Shown here piece by piece: positions 1 to 6,754 of a stretch of 10,520 nucleotides of DNA. The translations under genes were made by a program, and so were the position numbers. Source of the stretch: Betaproteobacteria bacterium (GTDB lineage Bacteria; Pseudomonadota; Gammaproteobacteria; Burkholderiales; Burkholderiaceae_C). Under the pieces are notes generated by a model. The model saw only the letters and a list, made by a program, of their open reading frames with translations, did no database searches and was not told the DNA's origin. The stretch lies in NCBI GenBank assembly GCA_009927195.1, contig RFNL01000424.1, positions 1 through 10,520 of the forward strand, written 5' to 3'. Position 1 is the first letter of the stretch. Each line of letters starts with the position of its first letter.

Positions 1-29
1 CGGTCAAACTTGTTGTCGAATTTTTTCAT
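1..29 (-). CDS. 5' end of a downstream gene, truncated by the window edge
   Basis: An ATG on the minus strand at 29-27 overlaps the TGA stop of the upstream hydrolase gene in an ATGA arrangement. It opens a frame that begins MKKFDNKFD and runs off the window. The four-base overlap is typical of translationally coupled genes in one operon. A weak AAGG sits about seven bases upstream of the ATG. Only nine codons are visible, so no family can be assigned; the gene could encode a pathway partner of the amidohydrolase. Its existence is an inference from the overlap. Confidence 0.45.
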
Positions 30-718
30 GATGAAGCCTTGGGCAAAGAACGAATGTATTGCATCACCTCTGCCACAGGTTTGACCTCGGCATACTTGGC
101 TGCCATGTCAAACAGGTTGACGGCATGGCTGGTGGTGCTGCGATCGTAAACACATTCAATGGGCACCGTGCACTTGAAGTTGTAGGCAAATGCGTCGACC
201 ACGCTGCCACGCACACACCCGCTGGTGGTGCAACCGGTCACGACCAAGCTGTCGACTTGCAGGTCGATCAAATAACTGGCCAATGGGGTGCCAAAAAAAG
301 CACTCGGGTGTTTTTTGGGCAGCAGCACGTCACGTTCTTGCGGGGCCACTTCGGGCACAAATTGGTAGCCGTGTGCGGCCACGCCCATCAAGGCGGGGAC
401 TTTTTCCGCCAAGCGGCCCACGTCGAAGTTTTCTTTCGGGGCCACATAGGGGTAGAGCACCGGCAGGTTTTTCTCGCGAAACAAAGCCAGCAGTGGAGCG
501 ATGTGGTCCACCGCTTTCCAACCCACCTCACCACAGGAGGTTTTGAACTCTTTGATCGAATCCCAAAACGGCTGGCGTTGGGTGCCCACCGTTCGGTATT
601 GCACATCGATGATGAGCAAGGCCGGTCGTTTGCCCTGTGCTTGAGGCCTGCCAAAACCGGCCGCCTCATAAGCTGCTATCTCATCTGCTGAAACAATCCC
701 TTCCCAGGGCATGGTCAT
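26..718 (-). CDS. isochorismatase-superfamily cysteine hydrolase (N-carbamoylsarcosine/maleamate amidohydrolase-like)
   Basis: This 230-residue cytoplasmic enzyme probably hydrolyses a C-N amide or carbamoyl bond through a cysteine nucleophile. The family's catalytic triad is visible: Asp38 in LLIIDVQ, Lys136 in KKHPSAFFGT and Cys168 in TGCTTSGCVRGS. The SAFFGTPLASYL and TTSGCVRGSVVDAF blocks and the C-terminal SHAVNLFDM are typical of the N-carbamoylsarcosine amidohydrolase branch, which also contains the maleamate amidohydrolase NicF. They are less like true isochorismatases. The length is normal and the protein looks complete. The start at 718 is chosen because AGGAGA lies six bases upstream; a second ATG two codons later lacks comparable spacing. 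The stop overlaps the start of another minus-strand gene, so it is probably part of a catabolic operon continuing leftwards. The substrate cannot be read from sequence alone: carbamoylsarcosine, maleamate or another small amide are all possible. Confidence 0.9.
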   Translation of the reverse strand: MTMPWEGIVSADEIAAYEAAGFGRPQAQGKRPALLIIDVQYRTVGTQRQPFWDSIKEFKTSCGEVGWKAVDHIAPLLALFREKNLPVLYPYVAPKENFDVGRLAEKVPALMGVAAHGYQFVPEVAPQERDVLLPKKHPSAFFGTPLASYLIDLQVDSLVVTGCTTSGCVRGSVVDAFAYNFKCTVPIECVYDRSTTSHAVNLFDMAAKYAEVKPVAEVMQYIRSLPKASS

Positions 719-885
719 GTGTCTCTCCTGTTTGGCAGCAAACGTTGATGGGACATGCTACCAAGCTTTACATACAGCGACAATTGGCCACAGTGCGGCA
801 GGCTGCGAAGGCCGTTCAATGCTTGTCAATGTTCAAAATGGCGCGTGTTGACCCGTATGGCAAGCGTCTGGTTGGAGAAGGATGG
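719..885. other. divergent intergenic region between the hydrolase and the putative barrel protein
   Basis: The gap contains the candidate minus-strand promoter and, closer to the plus-strand gene, a cluster of related hexamers on the plus strand: GTTCAAT (814-820), TGTCAAT (824-830) and GTTCAAA (831-837). No convincing plus-strand -35/-10 pair was found. A plus-strand open frame continues upstream through this gap into the hydrolase gene, but the ribosome site and signal peptide place the real start at 886. Confidence 0.4.
755..783 (-). promoter_or_regulatory. candidate sigma70-type promoter for the hydrolase gene
   Basis: On the minus strand TTGTCG (783-778) and TAGCAT (760-755) are separated by 17 bases. 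Each matches four of six consensus positions. Transcription would start near 748, giving a leader of about 30 bases that includes the AGGAGA ribosome site. This is a weak pattern call made by eye; no better pair was seen in the gap. Confidence 0.3.
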
Positions 886-1632
886 ATGCAAATGGCTTTT
901 GTTTTTCACCCGGGATTTGTCTTTGCCTTGGCTTGCCTGGGTTGGGCGATGCTCCCAGCACTGGCCCAGGGCACCAGCGATGCCCCGGCGCGGGAATTCA
1001 AACTGACCCCATCGGCATATGTCAATGATGGAGGTATGCGCGCCACCGATGTGAATTTGCGTTGGCGCCAAGGCGCGCATGCCACATGGCTGGGCCACTA
1101 CAGCAACAGCGATCAATTTGCACAAACCCGCGCGGGTTACGAATATGCCTGGCAAACGCAATGGGGTCAGTGGGTGCCTTCCTTGCAAGTGGCATCCATG
1201 GGCTTTGCCGGTGGATCGCTCAATTGGCAAAGCCCCGGTACGGTCTTCGGTTTGCTGGGATGGGGGCGCACCAATGGGCGGGACTACTACAACCTGAACT
1301 TTGATCCCAATGATTCGGTGCTGATCGGTGGCGGCTTCAAGTGGCGCGAGCAACATGTGTTCAATCTGTTGAACGTGAGCGACAACCGCTTTGACACAGG
1401 GCAGTCCGTCACCCATGCCAATTGGCGCTACAGCCCTCGCAACCATCAAAGCCTGGTACTGGACTTGGCCGTCAAGCAAGGCCGACCTGCGGCCAATGAG
1501 CCCGAGGTGCGAGGGCAAATCGTCTCATTGGTGTTTAACCATGGGCCGGTGTTTGTGCATTGGGCACAAGACCGCAAGGTCAATTTCAGCGACGACTCGC
1601 AGACCCGCATGGCGCTGGGTTTGCGTTTTTAA
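886..1632 (+). CDS. putative outer-membrane beta-barrel protein, family not recognised
   Basis: The 248-residue product has an N-terminal signal peptide: hydrophobic residues about 4-24, then PALA-Q with likely cleavage after Ala27. The mature part is rich in alternating polar and aromatic/hydrophobic stretches with many Gly, Trp, Tyr and Asn, has no Cys, and ends in GLRF. A C-terminal Phe is the classic signature of barrel proteins recognised by the BAM complex. The frame is open from further upstream, but 886 is preferred because GGAGAAGG (874-881) precedes it at suitable spacing and translation then begins directly at the signal peptide. An ATG at 892 is an alternative. The gene is divergent from the hydrolase and convergent with the efflux operon, so it is probably a single-gene unit. 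The barrel call is inferred from composition and the terminus; whether it is a pore, a structural protein or an enzyme is unknown. Confidence 0.7.
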   Translation: MQMAFVFHPGFVFALACLGWAMLPALAQGTSDAPAREFKLTPSAYVNDGGMRATDVNLRWRQGAHATWLGHYSNSDQFAQTRAGYEYAWQTQWGQWVPSLQVASMGFAGGSLNWQSPGTVFGLLGWGRTNGRDYYNLNFDPNDSVLIGGGFKWREQHVFNLLNVSDNRFDTGQSVTHANWRYSPRNHQSLVLDLAVKQGRPAANEPEVRGQIVSLVFNHGPVFVHWAQDRKVNFSDDSQTRMALGLRF

Positions 1633-1638
1633 ACCCAG
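1615..1638. terminator. inverted repeat at the convergent gene junction, possible bidirectional terminator
   Basis: A perfect 8-base inverted repeat, CTGGGTTT (1615-1622) and AAACCCAG (1631-1638), flanks an 8-base loop. It spans the end of the barrel gene, whose TAA at 1630-1632 begins at the last loop base, and ends just before the minus-strand gene's stop at 1640. Its position between two convergent stops suits a shared terminator. However, no clean T-tract follows the stem on either strand, so intrinsic termination would be weak. It may instead act as a 3'-end stabilising hairpin. Confidence 0.35.
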
Positions 1639-1639
1639 G

Positions 1640-2371
1640 TCAGGGTAAAAAAGCCGGGGTCAACAAGCGCAGACCGATGGTGATCCAGGGTTGATCGCTG
1701 TTGCCACCCACCACACTGCCATAAGTGGTGTCGATTTGAATGCGTTGGGGTTTGATCCAAAAGCGCAAACCCAACTGGTATTGGGTGGGTGTGGTGTTTT
1801 CAGCATAGATTTCCGATATGGCAATCACCCGGGGCTGTAGGGGCCACTCACCGCCCAAACCCCAGGTCGGGCGTGAAGTGTTGTCGCGCCCATGTTGAAT
1901 CCAACCCACGTTGAGATGCAAAAATCGATCTTCGCCCAAGGCGCGGGTGATGGGTGCATTGAAATACACATCGCGTTGTGGGGCATTGAAATCACTGGTG
2001 GGTTGTGTGTTGACAAAACCCAAGGTGGTGGACAACCCCCAATCGCCATCGCTCAAACGCAACCAACGCTTTTTCGCCTGACCCAGCAACAAAGACGAGT
2101 TCCAAGGCGTGTCTTCACTGCGTTGCTGGCCCCCCAACGACCATTCCACATCGGCCAAAAAATTACAACCCGGAATCGCCCATTGCTCGGTGCTGCTGCG
2201 ATTGCGACGAACCCAGCTCTCGAGCTGGCAAGCCTTGGGGTCAACCACATTGGCATCATCGGTGTTCATGGGTCTGGCCGCATGAGACGCCTGTGGCAGC
2301 AAGGCCCATAACAGACAAGAGACAACACACCACAGGTTAATTCGGGCCAGGGAGTTTCGCTGCATGGTCAT
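1640..2371 (-). CDS. exported protein of unrecognised family, fourth gene of the RND efflux operon
   Basis: The product has 243 residues from the ATG at 2371. A signal peptide is clear: basic N-terminus, hydrophobic residues about 11-25, then QASHA-ARP with probable cleavage after Ala31. The mature N-terminus carries the motif ARPMNTDDANVVDPKACQ. Cys48 and Cys69 could form a periplasmic disulphide. The rest alternates aromatic and polar stretches (GLSTTLGFV, LHLNVGWIQHG, QYQLGLRFWI, WITIGLRLL), suggesting beta strands and an outer-membrane or periplasmic barrel-like fold. It lies 73 bases after the pump gene on the same strand, so it is probably co-transcribed and may help with envelope metal handling. 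No Shine-Dalgarno precedes either ATG (2371, or 2365 two codons later). The frame is open to 2494, but that extension would overlap the pump gene and bury the signal peptide. The protein does not look like CzcC, CzcD or a metallochaperone; its function is unknown. Confidence 0.75.
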   Translation of the reverse strand: MTMQRNSLARINLWCVVSCLLWALLPQASHAARPMNTDDANVVDPKACQLESWVRRNRSSTEQWAIPGCNFLADVEWSLGGQQRSEDTPWNSSLLLGQAKKRWLRLSDGDWGLSTTLGFVNTQPTSDFNAPQRDVYFNAPITRALGEDRFLHLNVGWIQHGRDNTSRPTWGLGGEWPLQPRVIAISEIYAENTTPTQYQLGLRFWIKPQRIQIDTTYGSVVGGNSDQPWITIGLRLLTPAFLP

Positions 2372-2444
2372 CAAAGGGGTTAACGCAAAAAAAACGTGCC
2401 AAAAAAGATCAAGTAACTTAGCTGAATCGTGTGACGCAGGTGTG
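2372..2444. other. 73-base spacer between the pump gene and the exported-protein gene
   Basis: Read on the minus strand, the spacer has two T-rich runs (2400-2395 and 2391-2384) but no GC-rich hairpin in front of them, so it is not a convincing intrinsic terminator. I also see no Shine-Dalgarno or clear promoter. Read-through from the pump gene is the simplest assumption. Confidence 0.35.
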
Positions 2445-5400
2445 TCAGGTGTTTTCCGATTTGAACACCCGATTGTCTTTGTACCAAAGCACATACAACA
2501 CGGGCAATACCACCAAGGTCAGCAAGGTGGCGGTGAACAAGCCCCCAATCACCACAATGGCCAATGGCCTTTGGGTCTCTGCCCCTATGTCATGGCTCAA
2601 AGCCATGGGCAGCAACCCCAAAGCGGCCAGCATGGCGGTCATCAATACCGTGCGCAGACGCTGCATGCCCCCTTCTTTGACGGCTTCGAGCACCGACAAG
2701 CCTGCGCTGCGCAATTGCTCAATCACGGTCAACAACACCACCCCATTGAGCACCGCTTGCCCTGACAAAGCAATGAATCCAATCGCGGCCGATACCGACA
2801 GTGGAATGGAGAAAATCCACAGCGCCACAATGCCACCTATCAATGCCAAAGGGACATTGATGAGAATCAATGCAGCGGTTTTGATGCTGCCAAAAGCATT
2901 GAAAAGCAAAACAAAAATCAGCAGCAAAGAGATGGGCACCACAACACTCAGGCGTTTCATGGCGCGCTCTTGGTTTTCAAACTCGCCAGACCAACTCACG
3001 GTGTACGTTTCTGGAATTTGCACATTTTTGGCGACCCGGGCTTTCATGTCAGCCACCACCGAGCCCATGTCACGACCTTTGATAAAGACACCAATGGCCA
3101 TGGTTCGGCGGCCGCTTTCTCGGGCAATGTTCATCGCACCACTGGATTGGCGAATGTTGCTGACCGCACCCAAGGTGGTGTAGCCGCCGTCTGGGATCGC
3201 TATGGGTGTGCTGGCCAATTGGGAAATCGAGCGACGATCTTCCGCCAGGCGAACGGCCACGGCAAATTTTTTCTCACCCTCCCAAATTTGGGTGGCGGCC
3301 TTGCCTGCCAAAGCGGCCTCGATCACATCTTGTACATCGCTGACATTGAGACCAAAGCGGGCCGCTCGTTCTCGATCAATATCAATCACCAATTGCGGCA
3401 ATTGGCCCAGGCGATCGACCTCGGCCCTTTGCACGCCTTCGACAAGTTTGAACTCGCGTTGCATGGCCTCCATGGTTTGTTGCAATTGCTGCAAGTTATC
3501 GCCGGCTACTTTGATGACGATTTGCCCTTTGATTTGCGAGATCGACTCTAAAACATTGTCGCGAATCGGCTGGGAAAACGCAGGGTCAATGCCCGGAATC
3601 ACCGACAGACGGGCATCCATCTCTTCAATCAATTGGTTGCGCGTCAAACCTTCACGCCACTCTTCCACGGGCTTCACATCCACAAACATCTCGGCCATGC
3701 TCAAGGTTTTAGGGTCGGTGCCGTCCTCCGGTTGGCCAGCCTTGGAAACCACGGTTCGCACTTCGGGAATGGACTGCAGCGCTCGGCGGGCCAAGCGCAA
3801 AACCTGTTGCGCCTCTTGCTGCGAGGTGCTGGCGGGCAAATCCCAATTTACCCAAAAAGTACCCTCGTTGAGCTCGGGCAAAAACTCGGACCCTAGCCTG
3901 GAGCCCATCGCCAAGGACAAGCCAAGAAATGACAGCGCAATGGCAATGACTTGATTGCGGTGTTGCAAGGCCCAGTTCAGTATCCTCGCGTAGAAGCGCT
4001 TGGCCGAAGCCACCATGCGGTTGTCACCATGGGGAATTTTGGTGCGCAAAGTCCAGTACGCCAGCAAAGGGACCAGGGTCAGCGAAAAAATCAAAGAGCC
4101 TATCAGTGCGGTGGAAACCGATAAGGCCATGGGCTGGAAAATTCGGCCTTCGTGCCGCTGCAGCGCAAAAATAGGGATGTGTGCGGCAATGATGATGAGC
4201 ATGGAAAAAAGCGTGGGGCGCCCCACTTCGATGGTGGCCGAGGTGATCAGATGGCGGCGCTCTTTGGCATTCATGCCTTCGCCACGCTCGGCCAAGCGGT
4301 GCATGATGTTTTCAATCACGATCACAGCCCCATCGACGATGATGCCAAAGTCCATGGCTCCCAAGCTGAGCAAGTTGGCAGGGACCCCCATGATTTTCAA
4401 GCCCAAAAATGTGGACAGCAATGCCAAGGGGATGATGACCACAACGGCCAGACTGGCCCGCAAGTTCGACAAGAACAAATACAGCACCAAGGCGACCAGC
4501 AAGGCGCCTTCGACCAAATTGCGAAACACGGTGGACAGTGTTTTGCCCATCAACCAGGTTCGGTCGTAGAAGGGGACCACCTGCACCCCTGGGGGCAAAC
4601 CTCGCGAATTGAGCAGCTCTAAGCGTTCTTTGACATTTTTCAAAACCACGCTGGGGTTTTCACCTTTGCGCATGATGACAATGCCGATCACTGCATCGTC
4701 ATCATTGTCTTGACCGGTGATGCCCAAACGTGGCACGGCACCTACTTTGATTTGCGCCACATCACGGATCAAAATAGGTGTGCCACTGCGCGAGCCCAGC
4801 ACAATTTGGCCAATGTCATCGGCCGATCGCAACAAGCCAATGCCGCGAATGGCAAATTGTTGGGCACCTTGCGCCACATAACTACCGCCAGCATTTGAAT
4901 TGCCGCGCCCCAGGGCATCCAATAAATTTTGAAAGGTGAGTTTGTATGCGCGCAGTTTGTCCAAATCCGGTTGGACTTCGTATTGCTTGATAAAACCACC
5001 CATGGCCACGACATCGGCAACGCCAGGGACCTGGCGCAAAGATCGCTCAATCACCCAATCCTCCAGGGTGCGCAAATCGGTGGTGCTCATGCCATCGCCG
5101 CGCACGCGGTAGCGCATGATTTCGCCCACGGGCGTGGCATTGGGAGCGATATTGGCCTGGGCGCCTTCTGGCAGGTCCACGCGGCTGAGGCGTTCATTGA
5201 CCTGCTGACGCGCCAAATTCACATCGATGGCCTCGTCATAAGTGATGACGGTGTAGGAAAGGCCAAACTGGGTGTGTGAAAACACACGGATGGCATTGGG
5301 CAAACCCGACAGGGCCGTCTCCAGCGGCAGGCTCACTTGTTTTTCGACTTCCTCGGCGGCACGTCCCGGGTAGAGCGCGATGATGGTGACCTGTGTATCG

Positions 5401-5525
5401 GTCACATCGGGAAACGCCTCGACCGATAAGTTGGAGAAGGCCACCACGCCGGCCACCACAAACATCAACGTCGAAATCATCACCATCAAGGGTTGCTTGA
5501 TGGAGAGCTCAATCAATTTGTTCAT
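2445..5525 (-). CDS. czcA-like: heavy-metal efflux RND pump, CzcA family
   Basis: This is the 1026-residue inner-membrane proton/cation antiporter of a tripartite efflux system. It should take divalent metal ions from the periplasm (or cytoplasm) and pass them to the outer-membrane channel. The topology is standard for RND: TM1 about 12-30, a periplasmic loop, TM2-6 about 335-490, TM7 about 524-541, a second periplasmic loop, and TM8-12 about 860-1012. In TM4 the motif DFGIIVDGAVIVIEN (392-406) carries Asp392, Asp398 and Glu405. These correspond to the proton-relay residues Asp402, Asp408 and Glu415 of CzcA from Cupriavidus metallidurans. The DFG/DGA form fits the divalent-cation subgroups (Czc/Cnr/Ncc-like) and differs from the Cu/Ag CusA/SilA motif. 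Other family blocks include SVEAFPDVTDTQV (34-46) and GSEFLPELNEGTFW (545-558). The start overlaps the adaptor gene's stop by ATGA, implying coupled translation. The family is certain; the specific metal (Zn, Co, Cd, Ni) is not. Confidence 0.95.
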   Translation of the reverse strand: MNKLIELSIKQPLMVMISTLMFVVAGVVAFSNLSVEAFPDVTDTQVTIIALYPGRAAEEVEKQVSLPLETALSGLPNAIRVFSHTQFGLSYTVITYDEAIDVNLARQQVNERLSRVDLPEGAQANIAPNATPVGEIMRYRVRGDGMSTTDLRTLEDWVIERSLRQVPGVADVVAMGGFIKQYEVQPDLDKLRAYKLTFQNLLDALGRGNSNAGGSYVAQGAQQFAIRGIGLLRSADDIGQIVLGSRSGTPILIRDVAQIKVGAVPRLGITGQDNDDDAVIGIVIMRKGENPSVVLKNVKERLELLNSRGLPPGVQVVPFYDRTWLMGKTLSTVFRNLVEGALLVALVLYLFLSNLRASLAVVVIIPLALLSTFLGLKIMGVPANLLSLGAMDFGIIVDGAVIVIENIMHRLAERGEGMNAKERRHLITSATIEVGRPTLFSMLIIIAAHIPIFALQRHEGRIFQPMALSVSTALIGSLIFSLTLVPLLAYWTLRTKIPHGDNRMVASAKRFYARILNWALQHRNQVIAIALSFLGLSLAMGSRLGSEFLPELNEGTFWVNWDLPASTSQQEAQQVLRLARRALQSIPEVRTVVSKAGQPEDGTDPKTLSMAEMFVDVKPVEEWREGLTRNQLIEEMDARLSVIPGIDPAFSQPIRDNVLESISQIKGQIVIKVAGDNLQQLQQTMEAMQREFKLVEGVQRAEVDRLGQLPQLVIDIDRERAARFGLNVSDVQDVIEAALAGKAATQIWEGEKKFAVAVRLAEDRRSISQLASTPIAIPDGGYTTLGAVSNIRQSSGAMNIARESGRRTMAIGVFIKGRDMGSVVADMKARVAKNVQIPETYTVSWSGEFENQERAMKRLSVVVPISLLLIFVLLFNAFGSIKTAALILINVPLALIGGIVALWIFSIPLSVSAAIGFIALSGQAVLNGVVLLTVIEQLRSAGLSVLEAVKEGGMQRLRTVLMTAMLAALGLLPMALSHDIGAETQRPLAIVVIGGLFTATLLTLVVLPVLYVLWYKDNRVFKSENT

Positions 5526-6742
5526 GGCTTGGCCTTGGGTTGGAGAAGGGGAGATTGCTGAGCCTCCTCCTGGGCATTGCGCAACTCGCGTTCCAACAAC
5601 AAACCATTTCGGGTCACCACCATTTCGCCTGTTTTCAAGCCCTCTGCGACATAGACTTGTTGTGGTCCTTCATGGCTGAGTTTGATGTTGCGGGGCTCAA
5701 ACACCCCTGGGGCGACCTGAATGAAAACGTAATTGCTGGTTCCGCGCAAAAAAACCGATGAGGAAGGAATCACCAAGTTGCCGCCCATGGGCCGTGAAAA
5801 CTTGGCCGTGGCCAACATTTCGCCTTTGAGCAATTTGCTGGTGTTGTCCACGCTGGCGCGAACCTTGATGGTTCGGGTCATGGGGTCGATGGCATCTGAG
5901 GCGGTGATCACGCGCGCCTGAAAAGTCATGTTGGGCAAAGAGGCCACCGCCAGCTCTAACACCGTTCCGGGCTTCAATGACAACAGGTCGGTTTCTCTGG
6001 CATCGATCAGGGCCCACAAGTGGCTGGGGTTGGTCACGACATACAAAGGCGGGATACCTGGACCCGTCAAATCGGGGCGAACCTCTTGGCCAGGATTGAG
6101 GTTGCGCTCCACCACCGTGCCAGCGATTGACGAGGTCAAGCTCAATTCTTGATTGACATCGGCGCTGCTGCCATACAGCCGGGTGCGTGAATCGGCCCGC
6201 TGCCATTCGGCCGATGCCGCCTGGGCGTCGGCTTGGGCTTGTTCCCAATCCTTGCGCGCGATGATGCCCGCCTCCAACAGCTCTTGTTGGCGACGGGCAT
6301 TTTTTTGGGTCACCTCGTAATAGGCCTTGGCTTTGGCCGCGTCGGCTTGGGCAACGCCAAAATCGGGAGAAGCAATGCGGGCGAGAACCGAACCCGCACC
6401 GACCGTTTGACCCACATCGGCCTTGATGTGGGTGACCCGACCCGAAAACGCTGCGTAAATGCGCTGGGTTTTTTCTTCGTTCCAAACCAATTTGGCGGGC
6501 AGTTCCACCGAGAGGTCTTGCCCGGGTATGGCGGCGGTGGTTTGCAACAAGGCCAACTGCGGATGTCCAGAGCTGAACTGGATTTGGTTGTTGGCGATGA
6601 TCGGTTGGGGCGTGATCATCAAATGGGCAGGCTGTTCTTTGCATGCCGCGAGCACCGTGAAAGCCAGAATAACCAATAATTTGGCGCGATGAGTCAAGTG
6701 CTGGTGATTCATAAACAGGGTGATTTGTGGGGGCTGATTCAT
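5522..6742 (-). CDS. czcB-like: periplasmic adaptor (membrane fusion) lipoprotein, CzcB family
   Basis: This 406-residue HlyD/CzcB-type adaptor would bridge the RND pump and the outer-membrane channel. A lipoprotein signal ends in the lipobox LAAC at Cys34, so it is probably anchored to the inner membrane by lipid. The first lipoyl half lies about 96-126 (FSGRVTHIKADVGQTVGAGS), followed by a helical hairpin about 127-199. The second lipoyl half (SSIAGTVVERNLNPGQEV) lies about 204-221, and the beta-barrel domain contains DPMTRTIKVRASVDN (286-300). The C-terminal membrane-proximal part ends in a charged Gln/Lys-rich tail. No His-rich metal-binding N-terminal segment or extra metal domain is seen. 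The start is uncertain: 6742 begins 12 bases after the channel gene's stop, while an ATG at 6712 would give a more typical 24-residue lipoprotein signal. Neither has a clear Shine-Dalgarno. The 3' end overlaps the pump start (ATGA). Confidence 0.93.
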   Translation of the reverse strand: MNQPPQITLFMNHQHLTHRAKLLVILAFTVLAACKEQPAHLMITPQPIIANNQIQFSSGHPQLALLQTTAAIPGQDLSVELPAKLVWNEEKTQRIYAAFSGRVTHIKADVGQTVGAGSVLARIASPDFGVAQADAAKAKAYYEVTQKNARRQQELLEAGIIARKDWEQAQADAQAASAEWQRADSRTRLYGSSADVNQELSLTSSIAGTVVERNLNPGQEVRPDLTGPGIPPLYVVTNPSHLWALIDARETDLLSLKPGTVLELAVASLPNMTFQARVITASDAIDPMTRTIKVRASVDNTSKLLKGEMLATAKFSRPMGGNLVIPSSSVFLRGTSNYVFIQVAPGVFEPRNIKLSHEGPQQVYVAEGLKTGEMVVTRNGLLLERELRNAQEEAQQSPLLQPKAKP

Positions 6743-6754
6743 GGCGGATGCGCG

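Noticed and set aside
637..885. N-terminal extension of the barrel gene to an ATG at 637
   Set aside because: It would overlap the start of the divergent hydrolase gene and bury the signal peptide. The start at 886 has a strong ribosome site directly before the signal sequence.
2384..2400. T-rich runs after the pump gene as an intrinsic terminator
   Set aside because: No GC-rich hairpin precedes the runs on the minus strand, so the pump and the following gene are treated as one transcript.
2372..2494. N-terminal extension of the fourth operon gene to 2494
   Set aside because: It would overlap the 3' end of the pump gene and place about 41 extra residues before a normal signal peptide.
2431..3954. 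Long plus-strand frames opposite the pump gene
   Set aside because: They are antisense shadows of a well-supported RND gene, with low-complexity Ser/Thr/Arg/Met-rich products and no motifs.
2445..5525. Assignment of the pump as a copper/silver (CusA/SilA) exporter
   Set aside because: The TM4 motif is DFG...DGA...EN, which is the divalent-cation form and not the Cus/Sil form. A specific metal among Zn, Co, Cd and Ni was also not assigned because the motif does not decide it.
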